A program made the position numbers and the translations under genes. Source: Desulfotomaculum sp. (GTDB lineage Bacteria; Bacillota; Desulfotomaculia; Desulfotomaculales; Nap2-2B). Taken from it: 63,234 nucleotides of DNA. The notes beneath the pieces were generated by a model. That model was given only the letters and a program-made list of their open reading frames with translations. It was not told where the DNA came from and did no database searches. Below are positions 17,155 through 25,238 of the stretch, one piece after another (position 1 is the first letter of the stretch; every line of letters begins with the position of its first letter). Where the stretch lies: the NCBI GenBank assembly GCA_003513005.1, contig DOTD01000055.1, positions 1 through 63,234 on the forward strand, given 5' to 3'.

Positions 17155-17532
17155 ATGCAGGAGGAAGTTAAAAAAAACGGCGGTTTTCTGCTTGGTTTCA
17201 AAATTGCTGCCGAGGGGATATTATATTCAATTCGCACGCAGCGCAACATGCGCATTCATTTTGCAGCCGCCGCGCTTGTTTTATTTTTAGCCGCTCTTCT
17301 GCATTTAAGCAAATCAGAATTCATTTGCCTGTTATTTGCTATCTTTCTGGTCTTGGTTGCCGAAATGATCAACTCAGCCATAGAATTAGCTGTTGATCTT
17401 CACAGCCGGGAATATCATCCTCTAGCCAAGGCAGCCAAGGATATAAGCGCCGGGGCTGTTTTACTGGCAGCGGTCTGTTCGGTGGTCATCGGCATCTTAG
17501 TTTTTTATCCCTACCTGACCTGTCAAAAATAA
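17155..17532 (+). CDS. dgkA: Diacylglycerol/undecaprenol kinase
   Basis: A 125-residue integral membrane kinase with three hydrophobic segments. The family signature EMINSAIELAVDL is near residue 70 and AKAAKDISAGAVLL near 95, including the catalytic Glu. In Gram-positive bacteria this family phosphorylates undecaprenol for cell-wall carrier recycling. AGGCAGGG lies upstream of the ATG. Confidence 0.93.
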   Translation: MQEEVKKNGGFLLGFKIAAEGILYSIRTQRNMRIHFAAAALVLFLAALLHLSKSEFICLLFAIFLVLVAEMINSAIELAVDLHSREYHPLAKAAKDISAGAVLLAAVCSVVIGILVFYPYLTCQK

Positions 17533-17619
17533 GCGTAAAATAATATCTTAAATTACAGGATCAACGAATAATAAATCAGCTCATTTAACTAAGAAATTTC
17601 AATCTAGGGGGAAAGAAAA

Positions 17620-18084
17620 ATGCCTGATAAATGCGAAATTACTTTCAGATACATTCAACTTGCTTTAACTATCCGGACTACAACCAGGCTGCAGGACCTG
17701 CCAAAAGTGATGGAAAAATCTTTAAAAGAGATTAAGGAACACCTGTCTAAATTCGAAGAGGAACCTACCGGTCCGCCATTTGCAGCCTACTATGATATAA
17801 ACATGGAATCAGAATCGATTGATATCGAGATAGGTTTTCCTGTTTCCAGGGCATTTGCAGAAGTTGACAATATGACAACAAGCATTATTCCCGGCGGCAA
17901 GATTGCCTCCTGCACTCACACAGGGCCTTATCCCGGTATTCCAAGAGCTTACCTGTTTCTTTCAGATTGGGTGAAAGAAAACGGGTATGAAACAAAAGAT
18001 GTTGTCTATGAGATATACTTTAACGACCCGGTTGTAACACCGCCACAGGAGCTAACCACGCAGATCTTTTTATTTCTTAAATAG
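17620..18084 (+). CDS. GyrI-like / AraC effector-binding domain protein
   Basis: A 154-residue single-domain protein. The SHV-like fold is suggested by GPPFAAYYDI, IDIEIGFPVS and the C-terminal YEIYFNDP near residue 138, which are the strands of the GyrI-like small-molecule-binding domain. CTAGGGGGA precedes the ATG. No DNA-binding domain is present, so it is a standalone ligand-binding or hydrolase-like protein. Confidence 0.8.
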   Translation: MPDKCEITFRYIQLALTIRTTTRLQDLPKVMEKSLKEIKEHLSKFEEEPTGPPFAAYYDINMESESIDIEIGFPVSRAFAEVDNMTTSIIPGGKIASCTHTGPYPGIPRAYLFLSDWVKENGYETKDVVYEIYFNDPVVTPPQELTTQIFLFLK

Positions 18085-18105
18085 CTGCAGTTCACCAACA
18101 AAGCC

Positions 18106-18138
18106 TAAAAAAAAATAACCCCCGCAAAAAAACGGAGG
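18106..18138 (-). terminator. Terminator of the Mop gene
   Basis: On the minus strand CCTCCG pairs with CGGGGG (one G-U pair) around a T-rich loop, followed by TTATTTTTTTTT. Confidence 0.7.
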
Positions 18139-18163
18139 CTGAATCAGGATTCCAGGAAAAACT

Positions 18164-18373
18164 TTATTTCATCACCATCACCGAGGTTGCCTTAACAAGG
18201 GCGCTGACATCGTCGCCCACTTTTAATCCCAACCGTTTTACTGAACCTGTCGTGATGATCGAACACATCTCCTGTCCGCTCACATCAAGAATGACCTCGG
18301 AAGTAATATTGTCTGACTTAATTTCTTTTACCCGCGCTTTCAACTGGTTCCTTGCGCTTAACTCCATAGCCAA
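18164..18373 (-). CDS. Molbindin-type TOBE (Mop) protein
   Basis: A 69-residue single TOBE domain. LSARNQLKARV at the N-terminus and the VKATSVMV end are typical of molybdate-binding Mop proteins, which store oxyanion in the cytoplasm. No molybdate ABC transporter is next to it. Confidence 0.9.
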   Translation of the reverse strand: MAMELSARNQLKARVKEIKSDNITSEVILDVSGQEMCSIITTGSVKRLGLKVGDDVSALVKATSVMVMK

Positions 18374-18487
18374 CCACCCTTTTGCTTTTATTTTTATATT
18401 TTGTGCAATAAATGAAATTTTTAAACAGGCGGCAAGAAAAAGAACCCCGAAGGGCTCTTTTTTAACACAGATTAACGGTGCTAAAAA

Positions 18488-18610
18488 TTAAGATTTTTCA
18501 ACACTGCAGGGGAAGCAACAGGAACCTAACACTAATAGGATCAGGATCAGGAAAATAAGGAAAGCGAAACCTCCACCACCGCCACAGTCGCCCGTAATTC
18601 CAAAGCCCAT
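18488..18610 (-). CDS. YjcZ-like small sporulation/membrane peptide
   Basis: A 40-residue peptide with a glycine-rich start (MGFGITGDCGGGGG), one hydrophobic helix (FLIFLILILLVLG) and a short tail with three cysteines. This is the layout of YjcZ-family small proteins of sporulating Firmicutes. GGGGG precedes the ATG by 9 bases. The family call is by layout, not by alignment. Confidence 0.65.
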   Translation of the reverse strand: MGFGITGDCGGGGGFAFLIFLILILLVLGSCCFPCSVEKS

Positions 18611-18682
18611 TATAAAATCCCCCTTTCATTTTCCTGTTACATAGTATGGTTTTTATTTAGCAGGCGTTCCCAGGGGGCAAAC

Positions 18683-18970
18683 CTATTTTTTATGATCCCC
18701 GTTTATCCTTAGAAAAAGCACTCTCAAACTTCCTATTTTGAGGAATTCTCTAAGGCTTACCCGGGGAATTTCGATCTCTGAAAGATTTTTCTTTGCAAAT
18801 GAAATGAATCTTTTAATAGTGTGCCCTAAAAGCGGATTTATTTTAGTAAAACTTTTTGTTCCTTTGGGAATGTCCTCCCAGTTTAGAGGCGGTGAAACAA
18901 TATTCATCTCGGTATATTTTTCAGGGATCGCTCCCCCATTGGCGAAAGCTGAAGATTTTAGAGTAAACAC
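18683..18970 (-). pseudogene. PEBP-family (YbhB-like) protein, degenerate
   Basis: The first 42 residues (FTLKSSAFANGGAIPEKYT, SPPLNWEDIPKGTKSF) match the start of phosphatidylethanolamine-binding-like proteins. After that the similarity stops and the frame ends at 95 residues, against about 150 in the family; the metal-site DPD and HW motifs are missing. It is a gene fragment. Confidence 0.6.
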
Positions 18971-19202
18971 TGGTTTTTTACTTCCTCCCTAATATTTAGA
19001 TTTAGAAGTCCATCCCTCTGCTGCTTTTAGACTTCCCCACTTCTTCTTTCAATCTATTGTCATAACAAGGTTGTGCGGTTGATATCTTTTTTGTGATAAA
19101 AAGAGGCAGTTTAGAGATACTAATCTTACATGACTGAAGCATCTAAACAATAGGATAAATAGAAGCTCGGCTTCTTGTCAAGAATTTTCGGGAGGTTCAA
19201 AA

Positions 19203-19415
19203 ATGTCGACGTTCAGCGACAGGCTTAAGAAACTTCGAAGCTCCAAAAAATTAAGCCAACTTGATTTAGCCAAGGAAATTGGGGTTTCACAGCGGGCGGT
19301 TTCTTATTATGAACTTGGCGAAGAAGATATTCCCACCCTTGAGGTTTTAATAAAAATTGCAGATTTCTTTGATGTGACACTTGATTACCTTGTAGGCCGC
19401 CGGGATAAGCAATAG
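19203..19415 (+). CDS. XRE-family helix-turn-helix regulator
   Basis: A 70-residue single HTH domain (SDRLKKLRSSKKLSQLDLA, then GVSQRAVSYYELGE) ending in the LDYLVGR motif. GGGAGG lies 8 bases before the ATG. It is not in an operon with the reductase gene 200 bases downstream, so its targets are unknown. Confidence 0.9.
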   Translation: MSTFSDRLKKLRSSKKLSQLDLAKEIGVSQRAVSYYELGEEDIPTLEVLIKIADFFDVTLDYLVGRRDKQ

Positions 19416-19613
19416 GTTTGTCTGCCGGCTATTTCCCAAAGAGAGTTCACCGCCACCAATAAAGCTAATTTATCTGAACAAGACGATTGCATAGAAACAA
19501 TTTATGGCATTAATAAAGGAATATTTATATTAAATGAAGTAATAGTTATCAAACAGTAAAGTCTAACTGACAGATTAATAAGTCGGTTAATTAATTATTA
19601 AGGAGAGGTTTTT

Positions 19614-20891
19614 ATGGGTAATGATTACCGTCCGATGTGGGAATCACTCGGTCTTGACTTGGAAGCCCACGACCAGCTTTTAAATGTGCTTCCGCCCGCT
19701 TATGGGGATGTCTATCTTAAACAGGAAAACAGGCCGGATAAAATGGAATACTTTGACTTTGTTATTACTGAAATTCACGGTTTGCGCATCCAGGAACTGC
19801 AGGAGCACAAGGCGAAAGGCGGCAAAGTGGTAGGAGCCTACTGTGTTTTTGTTCCCGAGGAAATTGTCCGCGCCGCCGGCGGTATCCTTGTTGGATTATG
19901 CTCTGGTGTTGAAATGGGCTCTGCCCAGGCCGAAAAAGTGCTGCCTAAAAACATCTGTTCTTTGATAAAATCTTTTATGGGATTTAAACTGGCCAGGGTT
20001 TGCCCCTATTTTGAGTCCTGCGATTTGATAGTCGGCGAGACTACCTGCGACGGCAAGAAGAAGGCGTTTGAAATTTTAAACGACTATGTTCCCGTCCACG
20101 TTCTGGAAATTCCCCAGATGAGGCGTGAAAAGGACAGGCAGTTCTGGTTTGGGGAAATACAAGATTTCCTGAAAACGGTTGAAGAGTACACGGGCAATAA
20201 GATAACACCGGAAAGCCTGCGCCGTTCCATTAAAGAGGTAAACGCGAAGCGCAGCGTTCTTCTGCGCCTTAATGAAATGCGTAAAAATGACCTTTTGCCC
20301 ATTAGCGGCAAAGACAGCCTGTTAATTGAACAAATCGCTATGTATGACGATGTTGATCGGTTTACCTCACAGGTGAGCGGACTTTGTGAGGAATTGGAAA
20401 CACGGGTCAGGGAAGGCAAGGGAGTAAACAAACCGGATGCGCCGCGAATTATTCTAACCGGTACACCGATGGCTGTCCCCAACTGGAAGGTGTCTCACCT
20501 TATTGAAAGCAGCGGCGCCATTATTGTTGCCGAGGAAATGTGCACCGGGCTTCGCTATTTTGAGAACCTGGTTTCCGAAGAGGGCGAAAGTGTGGACCAG
20601 ATGCTTAAATCCATAGCTGATCGGTACATTGAGACTAACTGCGCCTGCTTCACGCCCAATGAAGGCAGGACGGAAGAACTTGTCAGGCTGGCCAAGGAAT
20701 ATAAGGCCGACGGTGTAATCAACTGTTCGCTCATCTTCTGTGATCCCTACATGATCGAAGCGAACCGGGTTGAGAAAACATTAAAAGATCATGGAATACC
20801 CCTGCTAAGAATCGAGACCGATTATGGACAAGAGGATTCCGGGCAGCTCAAGACCAGAATTGAGGCATTTCTTGAAATGATTAAAAGATAG
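19614..20891 (+). CDS. Double-cubane-cluster-containing anaerobic reductase (HgdB/BcrC superfamily)
   Basis: A 425-residue protein of the 2-hydroxyacyl-CoA dehydratase/benzoyl-CoA reductase superfamily. Cysteines in GAYCVF, LCSGVEM, RVCPYFESCD, GETTCDG, EEMCTG, NCACF and NCSLIFCD fit two Fe-S binding lobes, as in the DCCP reductase of Carboxydothermus, which reduces small substrates with ATP-driven electrons. The HgdC-type activator ATPase it needs is not in this window. A strong ribosome site (GGAGAGG) precedes the ATG. The substrate is unknown. Confidence 0.85.
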   Translation: MGNDYRPMWESLGLDLEAHDQLLNVLPPAYGDVYLKQENRPDKMEYFDFVITEIHGLRIQELQEHKAKGGKVVGAYCVFVPEEIVRAAGGILVGLCSGVEMGSAQAEKVLPKNICSLIKSFMGFKLARVCPYFESCDLIVGETTCDGKKKAFEILNDYVPVHVLEIPQMRREKDRQFWFGEIQDFLKTVEEYTGNKITPESLRRSIKEVNAKRSVLLRLNEMRKNDLLPISGKDSLLIEQIAMYDDVDRFTSQVSGLCEELETRVREGKGVNKPDAPRIILTGTPMAVPNWKVSHLIESSGAIIVAEEMCTGLRYFENLVSEEGESVDQMLKSIADRYIETNCACFTPNEGRTEELVRLAKEYKADGVINCSLIFCDPYMIEANRVEKTLKDHGIPLLRIETDYGQEDSGQLKTRIEAFLEMIKR

Positions 20892-20924
20892 CGGCAGTAA
20901 TTCCTCCATTTTAAAATACACTTT

Positions 20925-20952
20925 AGCCCTGTTTTGTCAGCAGGGCTAATCT
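20925..20952 (+). terminator. Terminator of the double-cubane reductase gene
   Basis: AGCCCTG and CAGGGCT form a 7-bp stem with a 9-nt loop, followed by AATCTTTT. The hairpin is also part of the repeated RNA-domain element on the other strand. Confidence 0.55.
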
Positions 20953-21056
20953 TTTCGGCTAATCTTTTCAGCGCCTCTAACGAAAAAGAGCAGGTCCGGT
21001 ATCCTTGATGGATTGCCGCCTGTCCCTTTTCCCAGGAGCGTAGCGCAGTATAGATT
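20925..21056 (-). repeat. Second copy of the 3' domain of the candidate RNA at 53602-54106
   Basis: On the minus strand it carries CTACGCTCCTGG, AAAAGGG, CAATCC, AAGGATACCGGACCTG, CTTTTTCGTTA and a terminal AGCCCTG hairpin. The same blocks occur in the same order in the last 130 nt of the candidate RNA. It lies between two convergent genes, downstream of the Pho-box-preceded half-PstS gene. Confidence 0.6.
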
Positions 21057-21096
21057 TTTATCTGTTTCAGGGAGGGAACCGTTTTAAAGTTTCTTG

Positions 21097-21651
21097 TTAA
21101 ACAGGTAAGTATATCTTTTCTTTGGCTAAATTCTGCTGTCCATGGGCAAAATTTCTAACTCTTTCAAATTGCTGGAGGGAAATTCCCGGAATGTAATCTA
21201 AGCTATTCGACAAGAGGTAACTGCCATTCAGGCAGTTCTCCATATTACATTCTATGCCATTTAGAGCCAAAACCCTAAGACCGTATGTGTAGTCCAGGGA
21301 AACGAAACCAATAGCGGAGGCGTCATGAGAAACGGCTTCTTGTACTTCACTGTTGGAATTCTTAAAAATAGCGTCTGTGGTTATTTTTTCTTGATTCATA
21401 ACATTTTTTTCGAAAACACTTCTGGCGCTGGAGCCCTCTGCCCGGGCAATTACCGTTATTTTACCCGAATTTCCTCCAACTTCGCTCCAATCATCTATTC
21501 TACCGGAGTAAATGTCTGCCACATCTTTTATGTTCAGGCCTGTAACAGGGTTGCCGGAGTTTACCACGATCGCTACCGCGTCACGGGAAAGCGATAAAAG
21601 ACCAACAACAGCAAGCGCAACAAATCCAAACCCGGATTTTCTAAAGCCCAA
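21097..21651 (-). CDS. Half-size PstS-like phosphate-binding protein
   Basis: A 184-residue secreted protein matching only the second part of PstS-type binding proteins: VVNSGNPVTGLN, DIYSGRIDDWSEVGG, ARAEGSSARSVFE and AIGFVSLDY. The first phosphate-loop region (SGSTSVQP in PstS) is absent, replaced directly by a short hydrophobic leader. The start is TTG behind AAAGGAGG. Four Pho boxes at 11-bp spacing lie upstream, so it is probably made under phosphate limitation. It may be a truncated binding protein or a sensor-like accessory. Confidence 0.75.
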   Translation of the reverse strand: MGFRKSGFGFVALAVVGLLSLSRDAVAIVVNSGNPVTGLNIKDVADIYSGRIDDWSEVGGNSGKITVIARAEGSSARSVFEKNVMNQEKITTDAIFKNSNSEVQEAVSHDASAIGFVSLDYTYGLRVLALNGIECNMENCLNGSYLLSNSLDYIPGISLQQFERVRNFAHGQQNLAKEKIYLPV

Positions 21652-21713
21652 AATAATACCTCCTTTTGTTTTTATTACGCTACTAATATATTAGGATAAA
21701 ATTATTGAAAAAG

Positions 21714-21752
21714 AGTTAAAGCAAAATAAAATTTGTGTTAAATCTTTGTCAA
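21714..21752 (-). promoter_or_regulatory. Pho-box array upstream of the half-PstS gene
   Basis: On the minus strand TTGACA, TTAACA, TTTATT and TTAACT start at exact 11-bp steps (box 3' ends at 21747, 21736, 21725, 21714). PhoP in Bacillus binds TT(A/C/T)A(C/T)A repeats with this period. The third box is the weakest. Confidence 0.6.
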
Positions 21753-21795
21753 CGAGCACCTTGCTGTTGTTCGCCGGGTTTGGATTATTGTTTTT

Positions 21796-22173
21796 TTACA
21801 AATCGGATTCAGGAGATTCCACTTTTGCAGAGTTATTTGCTGTCTGACTTTCTTCTGGTTCCTGCATTTCTCCCTTGATATGCGCAGGATCAACTTGAAC
21901 AGGCGCCGGATTATCTTTATTTTTTCTGTCTGCGTCTGCCTTTACTTCTTCTCTGGCCGATTCAACAATTCTGGTAAGATCTTTTTTTATCGAACCGGCG
22001 GTTGAAGTTACGCGATCGGAAATGTCGAGTGTTCCGCGGGTGACGGCTACCGCCAGGGAACGAAGAGGTCTTTTAAACAGTTTAATAGTTACAACAGCGA
22101 CAACCGCTCCGGCAAAAAGTATGGTGTTGCGGCGTAATGCCTTTACAACCACAAGTCCCAATTCATCCAACAA
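21796..22173 (-). CDS. DUF5132-like membrane-anchored protein
   Basis: 125 residues: one hydrophobic segment (TILFAGAVVAVVTIKLF, near 17-33), then an amphipathic region and a charged, proline- and glutamate-rich tail. The membrane-proximal part resembles the C-terminal part of the protein at 22975. Such proteins often accompany P-type metal ATPases, as here. Function unknown. Confidence 0.6.
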   Translation of the reverse strand: MLDELGLVVVKALRRNTILFAGAVVAVVTIKLFKRPLRSLAVAVTRGTLDISDRVTSTAGSIKKDLTRIVESAREEVKADADRKNKDNPAPVQVDPAHIKGEMQEPEESQTANNSAKVESPESDL

Positions 22174-22490
22174 TTATTTTTCACCCCGCTTATTAATTTA
22201 TTACGCTTAGTTTTCCGCCGGTTCTTAAGTAATATGTACTGTTTTTAGATAACCAATTGCATTGCCGGCAGAAACTTTGAGTTGACTTCTCAGATATAGA
22301 ATAATACAGCATGCTTTTCTTGGTGGCTTTTCATAATCTTAACCATTATTTAATACTGAATTAAAGAAACAAGTTTATTATGGCTTAAGTAGCTTTACTG
22401 GAAAACGGACGGACCCCGGCTCTTGACCTTTGCACTGTATAGCGGTGTTAGGAAGAAGCAGTATCGATTAAAGGAGAGGAGTGAAGAAAT

Positions 22491-22745
22491 GTGGATCAGT
22501 TATTGCGTTCTCTGGTAAGGATTCTCAGAGAAAGTGAGGGAGGACTTAATGGATTGGAAATAGTACAACGTTTCAGGGAAGAAGGCGAAGCAGTCGGTAT
22601 AGATATAGTTATCTGTCTTGATCAGGCTCTAGTAACGAGGGTAATTGATGTAGAGTATACCGGCGGCGCCAATTTAAAATATAAGTCAGGGCCAAGGGCG
22701 TCACTATTTTCAGATCAGGGAATTTTAGTTAACAAAGGGGCCTGA
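22491..22745 (+). CDS. Small protein of unknown function
   Basis: An 84-residue soluble protein starting with GTG behind GGAGAGGAG. The sequence LVRILRESEGGLNGLEIVQRF suggests a short helical or winged-helix fold. A terminator follows at once. No family was recognised. Confidence 0.6.
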   Translation: MDQLLRSLVRILRESEGGLNGLEIVQRFREEGEAVGIDIVICLDQALVTRVIDVEYTGGANLKYKSGPRASLFSDQGILVNKGA

Positions 22746-22789
22746 TCGGAAATCTTCACGCCAAATCCTTAAAGTTGAACATAAAATGT

Positions 22790-22832
22790 TGCCTGCTGAT
22801 CTTTTTAAAATGATCAGGGGCATTTTTTTTAT
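22790..22832 (+). terminator. Rho-independent terminator
   Basis: GCC..CTGATC and GATCAG.GGC form a bulged stem around TTTTTAAAAT, followed by ATTTTTTTT. Confidence 0.8.
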
Positions 22833-22974
22833 AGCTGTTTAATGTTGTTTAATGTTAGCCTGGCTTAATTGCAGGGCGATTGCGCAGAGCCTCATTATAG
22901 CAATCATGGTAAACTATGTGAATAATAGTAATATCAGGTGAAATAATATAGATAAGGTTTGGAAGAAATCTCTT

Positions 22975-23790
22975 ATGAAGGTGAAAAGAGTGCGTCAAGA
23001 TAATATCGAAGACCTGGCTGAAGAGGAGCGGATGAGAACCCTGAAAGAGGATTTGAAAAATGAACTGTTGGATATGCGGGCCGGAGAGAGGGAAATTGAA
23101 CATATGCCGGCGATACCGGATCAGCGAACCAGGGAGAGTCTGAAAAGGGAAATTATAGAAGAGTTGAGGCATTGCGAAGAACACGAAAATAAATACGGGC
23201 GGGGATGGGGAAAACTCCCGGGGAATGACCGCCAGGAGTGGGAACAGTTAAAGAGAGAACATGTCAGTGAAATTAAGGGGAGTATAAACTCAGGCCGGCT
23301 GGATGCGTATGACAGGCAGCTGTTGGACGTCATGCGGGATGAGATTCGCGCAGAGATGCGGGCGAACCCCAATAATTTTCACGCACGTGAGAAAACGCAG
23401 GATATTATGGAAGAAATACAGGAAATGGGTTATGCCCCCGGCGAGATACTGCGTGCTGTGCAGCAGCTTCAGAAGCGGGGTACAATACGCTGCCGGTTCT
23501 ATGAGCTGATGAATTCCCGTGAAGGCCGTGGATTTAAGTGTGGCTTGAGTACGGCAATCCTGGCATTATTGTTTTTGCCCTCGGTAGCCAAATCGCTGAA
23601 GCCTGTTACAAAATGGGCGTTGAAGGAGACCATGGAGGTCTCTGAAAGAGTGCAGGGCATTATCTCAAATCTAAAAGAGGACGTTGAGGACATACTGGCC
23701 GAAGCCCAATTCGAGAGGTCCAAAAACATAATTGATGATGAAATCAGGAATGAAGGCGAATCTGTTCCGTCAGTTACAGATGAGAAGTAA
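22975..23790 (+). CDS. Charged coiled-coil protein with a C-terminal DUF5132-like membrane segment
   Basis: A 271-residue protein that is very rich in Glu, Arg and Lys over its first 170 residues, with predicted long helices. A hydrophobic segment follows (CGLSTAILALLFLPSVA, about 185-201), then an amphipathic helix (VQGIISNLKEDVEDILAEAQ) like that of the 21796 protein. It starts a run toward P-type ATPases. Ribosome site GGAAG is weak. Function unknown. Confidence 0.65.
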   Translation: MKVKRVRQDNIEDLAEEERMRTLKEDLKNELLDMRAGEREIEHMPAIPDQRTRESLKREIIEELRHCEEHENKYGRGWGKLPGNDRQEWEQLKREHVSEIKGSINSGRLDAYDRQLLDVMRDEIRAEMRANPNNFHAREKTQDIMEEIQEMGYAPGEILRAVQQLQKRGTIRCRFYELMNSREGRGFKCGLSTAILALLFLPSVAKSLKPVTKWALKETMEVSERVQGIISNLKEDVEDILAEAQFERSKNIIDDEIRNEGESVPSVTDEK

Positions 23791-23793
23791 TGC

Positions 23794-24045
23794 TTGGACA
23801 GTAAAGGGATGGGTCCGTTGAGCGCTGATGCACTGCATGATAAGCTTGAGGCGGCTTTCTCGCTTCTGAAAGAAGCAGTGGATATGACTGTCGAGATAAA
23901 GAAAAAGGAAGCTGGCAACAAGCAGTCTGCCCTTGTATGGGAAGATTTTTTAGGCGATTTCTGGGAGTATATACGTTTGAAGAGCCGGGAATCGGGATAC
24001 AATCTTTTGGCCGGGGTGTCCTTTTTCCGGTCAAGACGTAATTGA
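23794..24045 (+). CDS. Small helical protein of unknown function
   Basis: 83 residues starting at TTG, 3 bases after the previous stop, so probably coupled; an ATG at 23809 is an alternative. It is mostly helical (DALHDKLEAAFSLLKEAV). No membrane segment. Its position between the coiled-coil protein and ATPase genes suggests an accessory role. Confidence 0.55.
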   Translation: MDSKGMGPLSADALHDKLEAAFSLLKEAVDMTVEIKKKEAGNKQSALVWEDFLGDFWEYIRLKSRESGYNLLAGVSFFRSRRN

Positions 24046-24112
24046 TTCGCCGTTACAAAACTGTCAATACAACGATGCTTTAAGGAACCTCCATAATGCG
24101 AGGTTCTTTCTT

Positions 24113-24157
24113 TTGGTAAGTAGGGGCAAGCAAGAACCGTCCCTACTTGCCCCTACG
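24113..24157. repeat. REP-like hairpin element, copy 2
   Basis: GTAGGGGCAAGCAAG and CTTGCCCCTAC are inverted complements over 11 bases flanking AACCGTCCCTA. The core repeats 15200-15222 in inverse orientation. It abuts the broken end of the ATPase remnant. Confidence 0.6.
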
Positions 24158-24630
24158 CCAAAATAGTAGAGCAGCTGCAGAGCGAGGGAAAGATTGTATC
24201 TGTTGTGGGAGACGGGATAAACGACATACCGGCTTTCCGCCGCGCTGATTTAGGAGTTGCCCTGAGCGATAACCGTGAGGCGTTAACACTTAAAGCCGCC
24301 AAGATTGTGATCGTGGGATCTGATCTGAAAGGTTTCAACTATGCGATTCATATTGCGAAAAACAGCTCGGAAGCCGCTCGCCAGAACCTGATTATATCGG
24401 CTGGAGCCAATATCTTTGGACTAGCCCTGGCGTTGGGGGCTTATACCAATCCGCTGGCTGCGACGGTGTTAAGCAACGCAAGCAGCCTGGCGGTATTGTT
24501 CAATTCGGCCAGGCTGTTAAAAATGAATGGACATAAGGGCGCCGTATACAGGCGCAAGGCTGGTTACAAAAAAAGAAACGATCGTAAGCGTCGCCCGCAA
24601 GCGCAAGGCGAAAATAAAAAAAACCTGTAG
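24157..24630 (+). pseudogene. C-terminal remnant of a heavy-metal P-type ATPase
   Basis: The frame begins without a start codon at AKIVEQLQSEG and carries the hinge motif VVGDGINDIPAF and the last membrane region of P1B-type metal ATPases, with a basic tail. The phosphorylation site DKTG and the whole N-terminus are missing. The break coincides with the REP-like hairpin. It has about 157 residues against 600-800 in intact proteins. Confidence 0.75.
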
Positions 24631-24638
24631 AGCACAAC

Positions 24639-25238
24639 ATGATCCGCATCGCACACGGCGCAATCAGCCGGATGTGGTTTGAGATGGCGCAGGAGGAAGT
24701 AATCGACGTTCTGCGCACACATCAGGAAAACGGCTTGTCGCGTGATGAAAGCGATCAGCGATTTAAGTTTTTTGGGCCTAACCGGCTGCAGGAACCTAAA
24801 AAGCCTTCGACAATGGCGCTGTTTTTCGGGCAGTTCCAAAACCTTGTTACCAAACTGCTGCTTGGAGCGGGTGTAGTCTCTTTTATCCTTGGCGAATTTG
24901 CTGATGGGATGGGGATCTTTTTAATTGTTGTCCTGGAAGCGGTGGTTGGCGCCATTCAGGAGCGCCGGGCGGAAGATTCTCTGGCCAATCTTAAAAAACT
25001 GACTGCTCCCGAAGCTATAGTAATCCGCGATGGGTTGAAGCGGAAGATAGCCGCCAATATGCTGGTTCCGGGGGACGTTATTATTTTGGAAGCTGGTTGC
25101 CTGGCGCCTGCTGACAGCCGTTTAATAGAAACAAGCTGTTTTGAAGTTGAGGAATCTATGCTTACCGGAGAGTCGGCTCCGGTATGTAAGCAGAACGTAA
25201 GCAGAACGGGATCTGTCAAAACGGGCATCTGGGAATGA
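24639..25238 (+). pseudogene. Calcium-type P2A ATPase, N-terminal part (frameshifted)
   Basis: About 200 residues covering the cation-ATPase N-terminal domain, first two membrane helices and actuator domain. FGPNRLQEPKKPS (near 45), QERRAEDSLANLKKL and the actuator loop MLTGESAPV are clear. MWFEMAQEEV at ATG 24672 matches the family start better than 24639. The frame stops at TGA 25236-25238 in the middle of the actuator domain, where a single-base shift leads into the next frame. It may be inactive, or coupled through the ATGA overlap. Confidence 0.75.
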
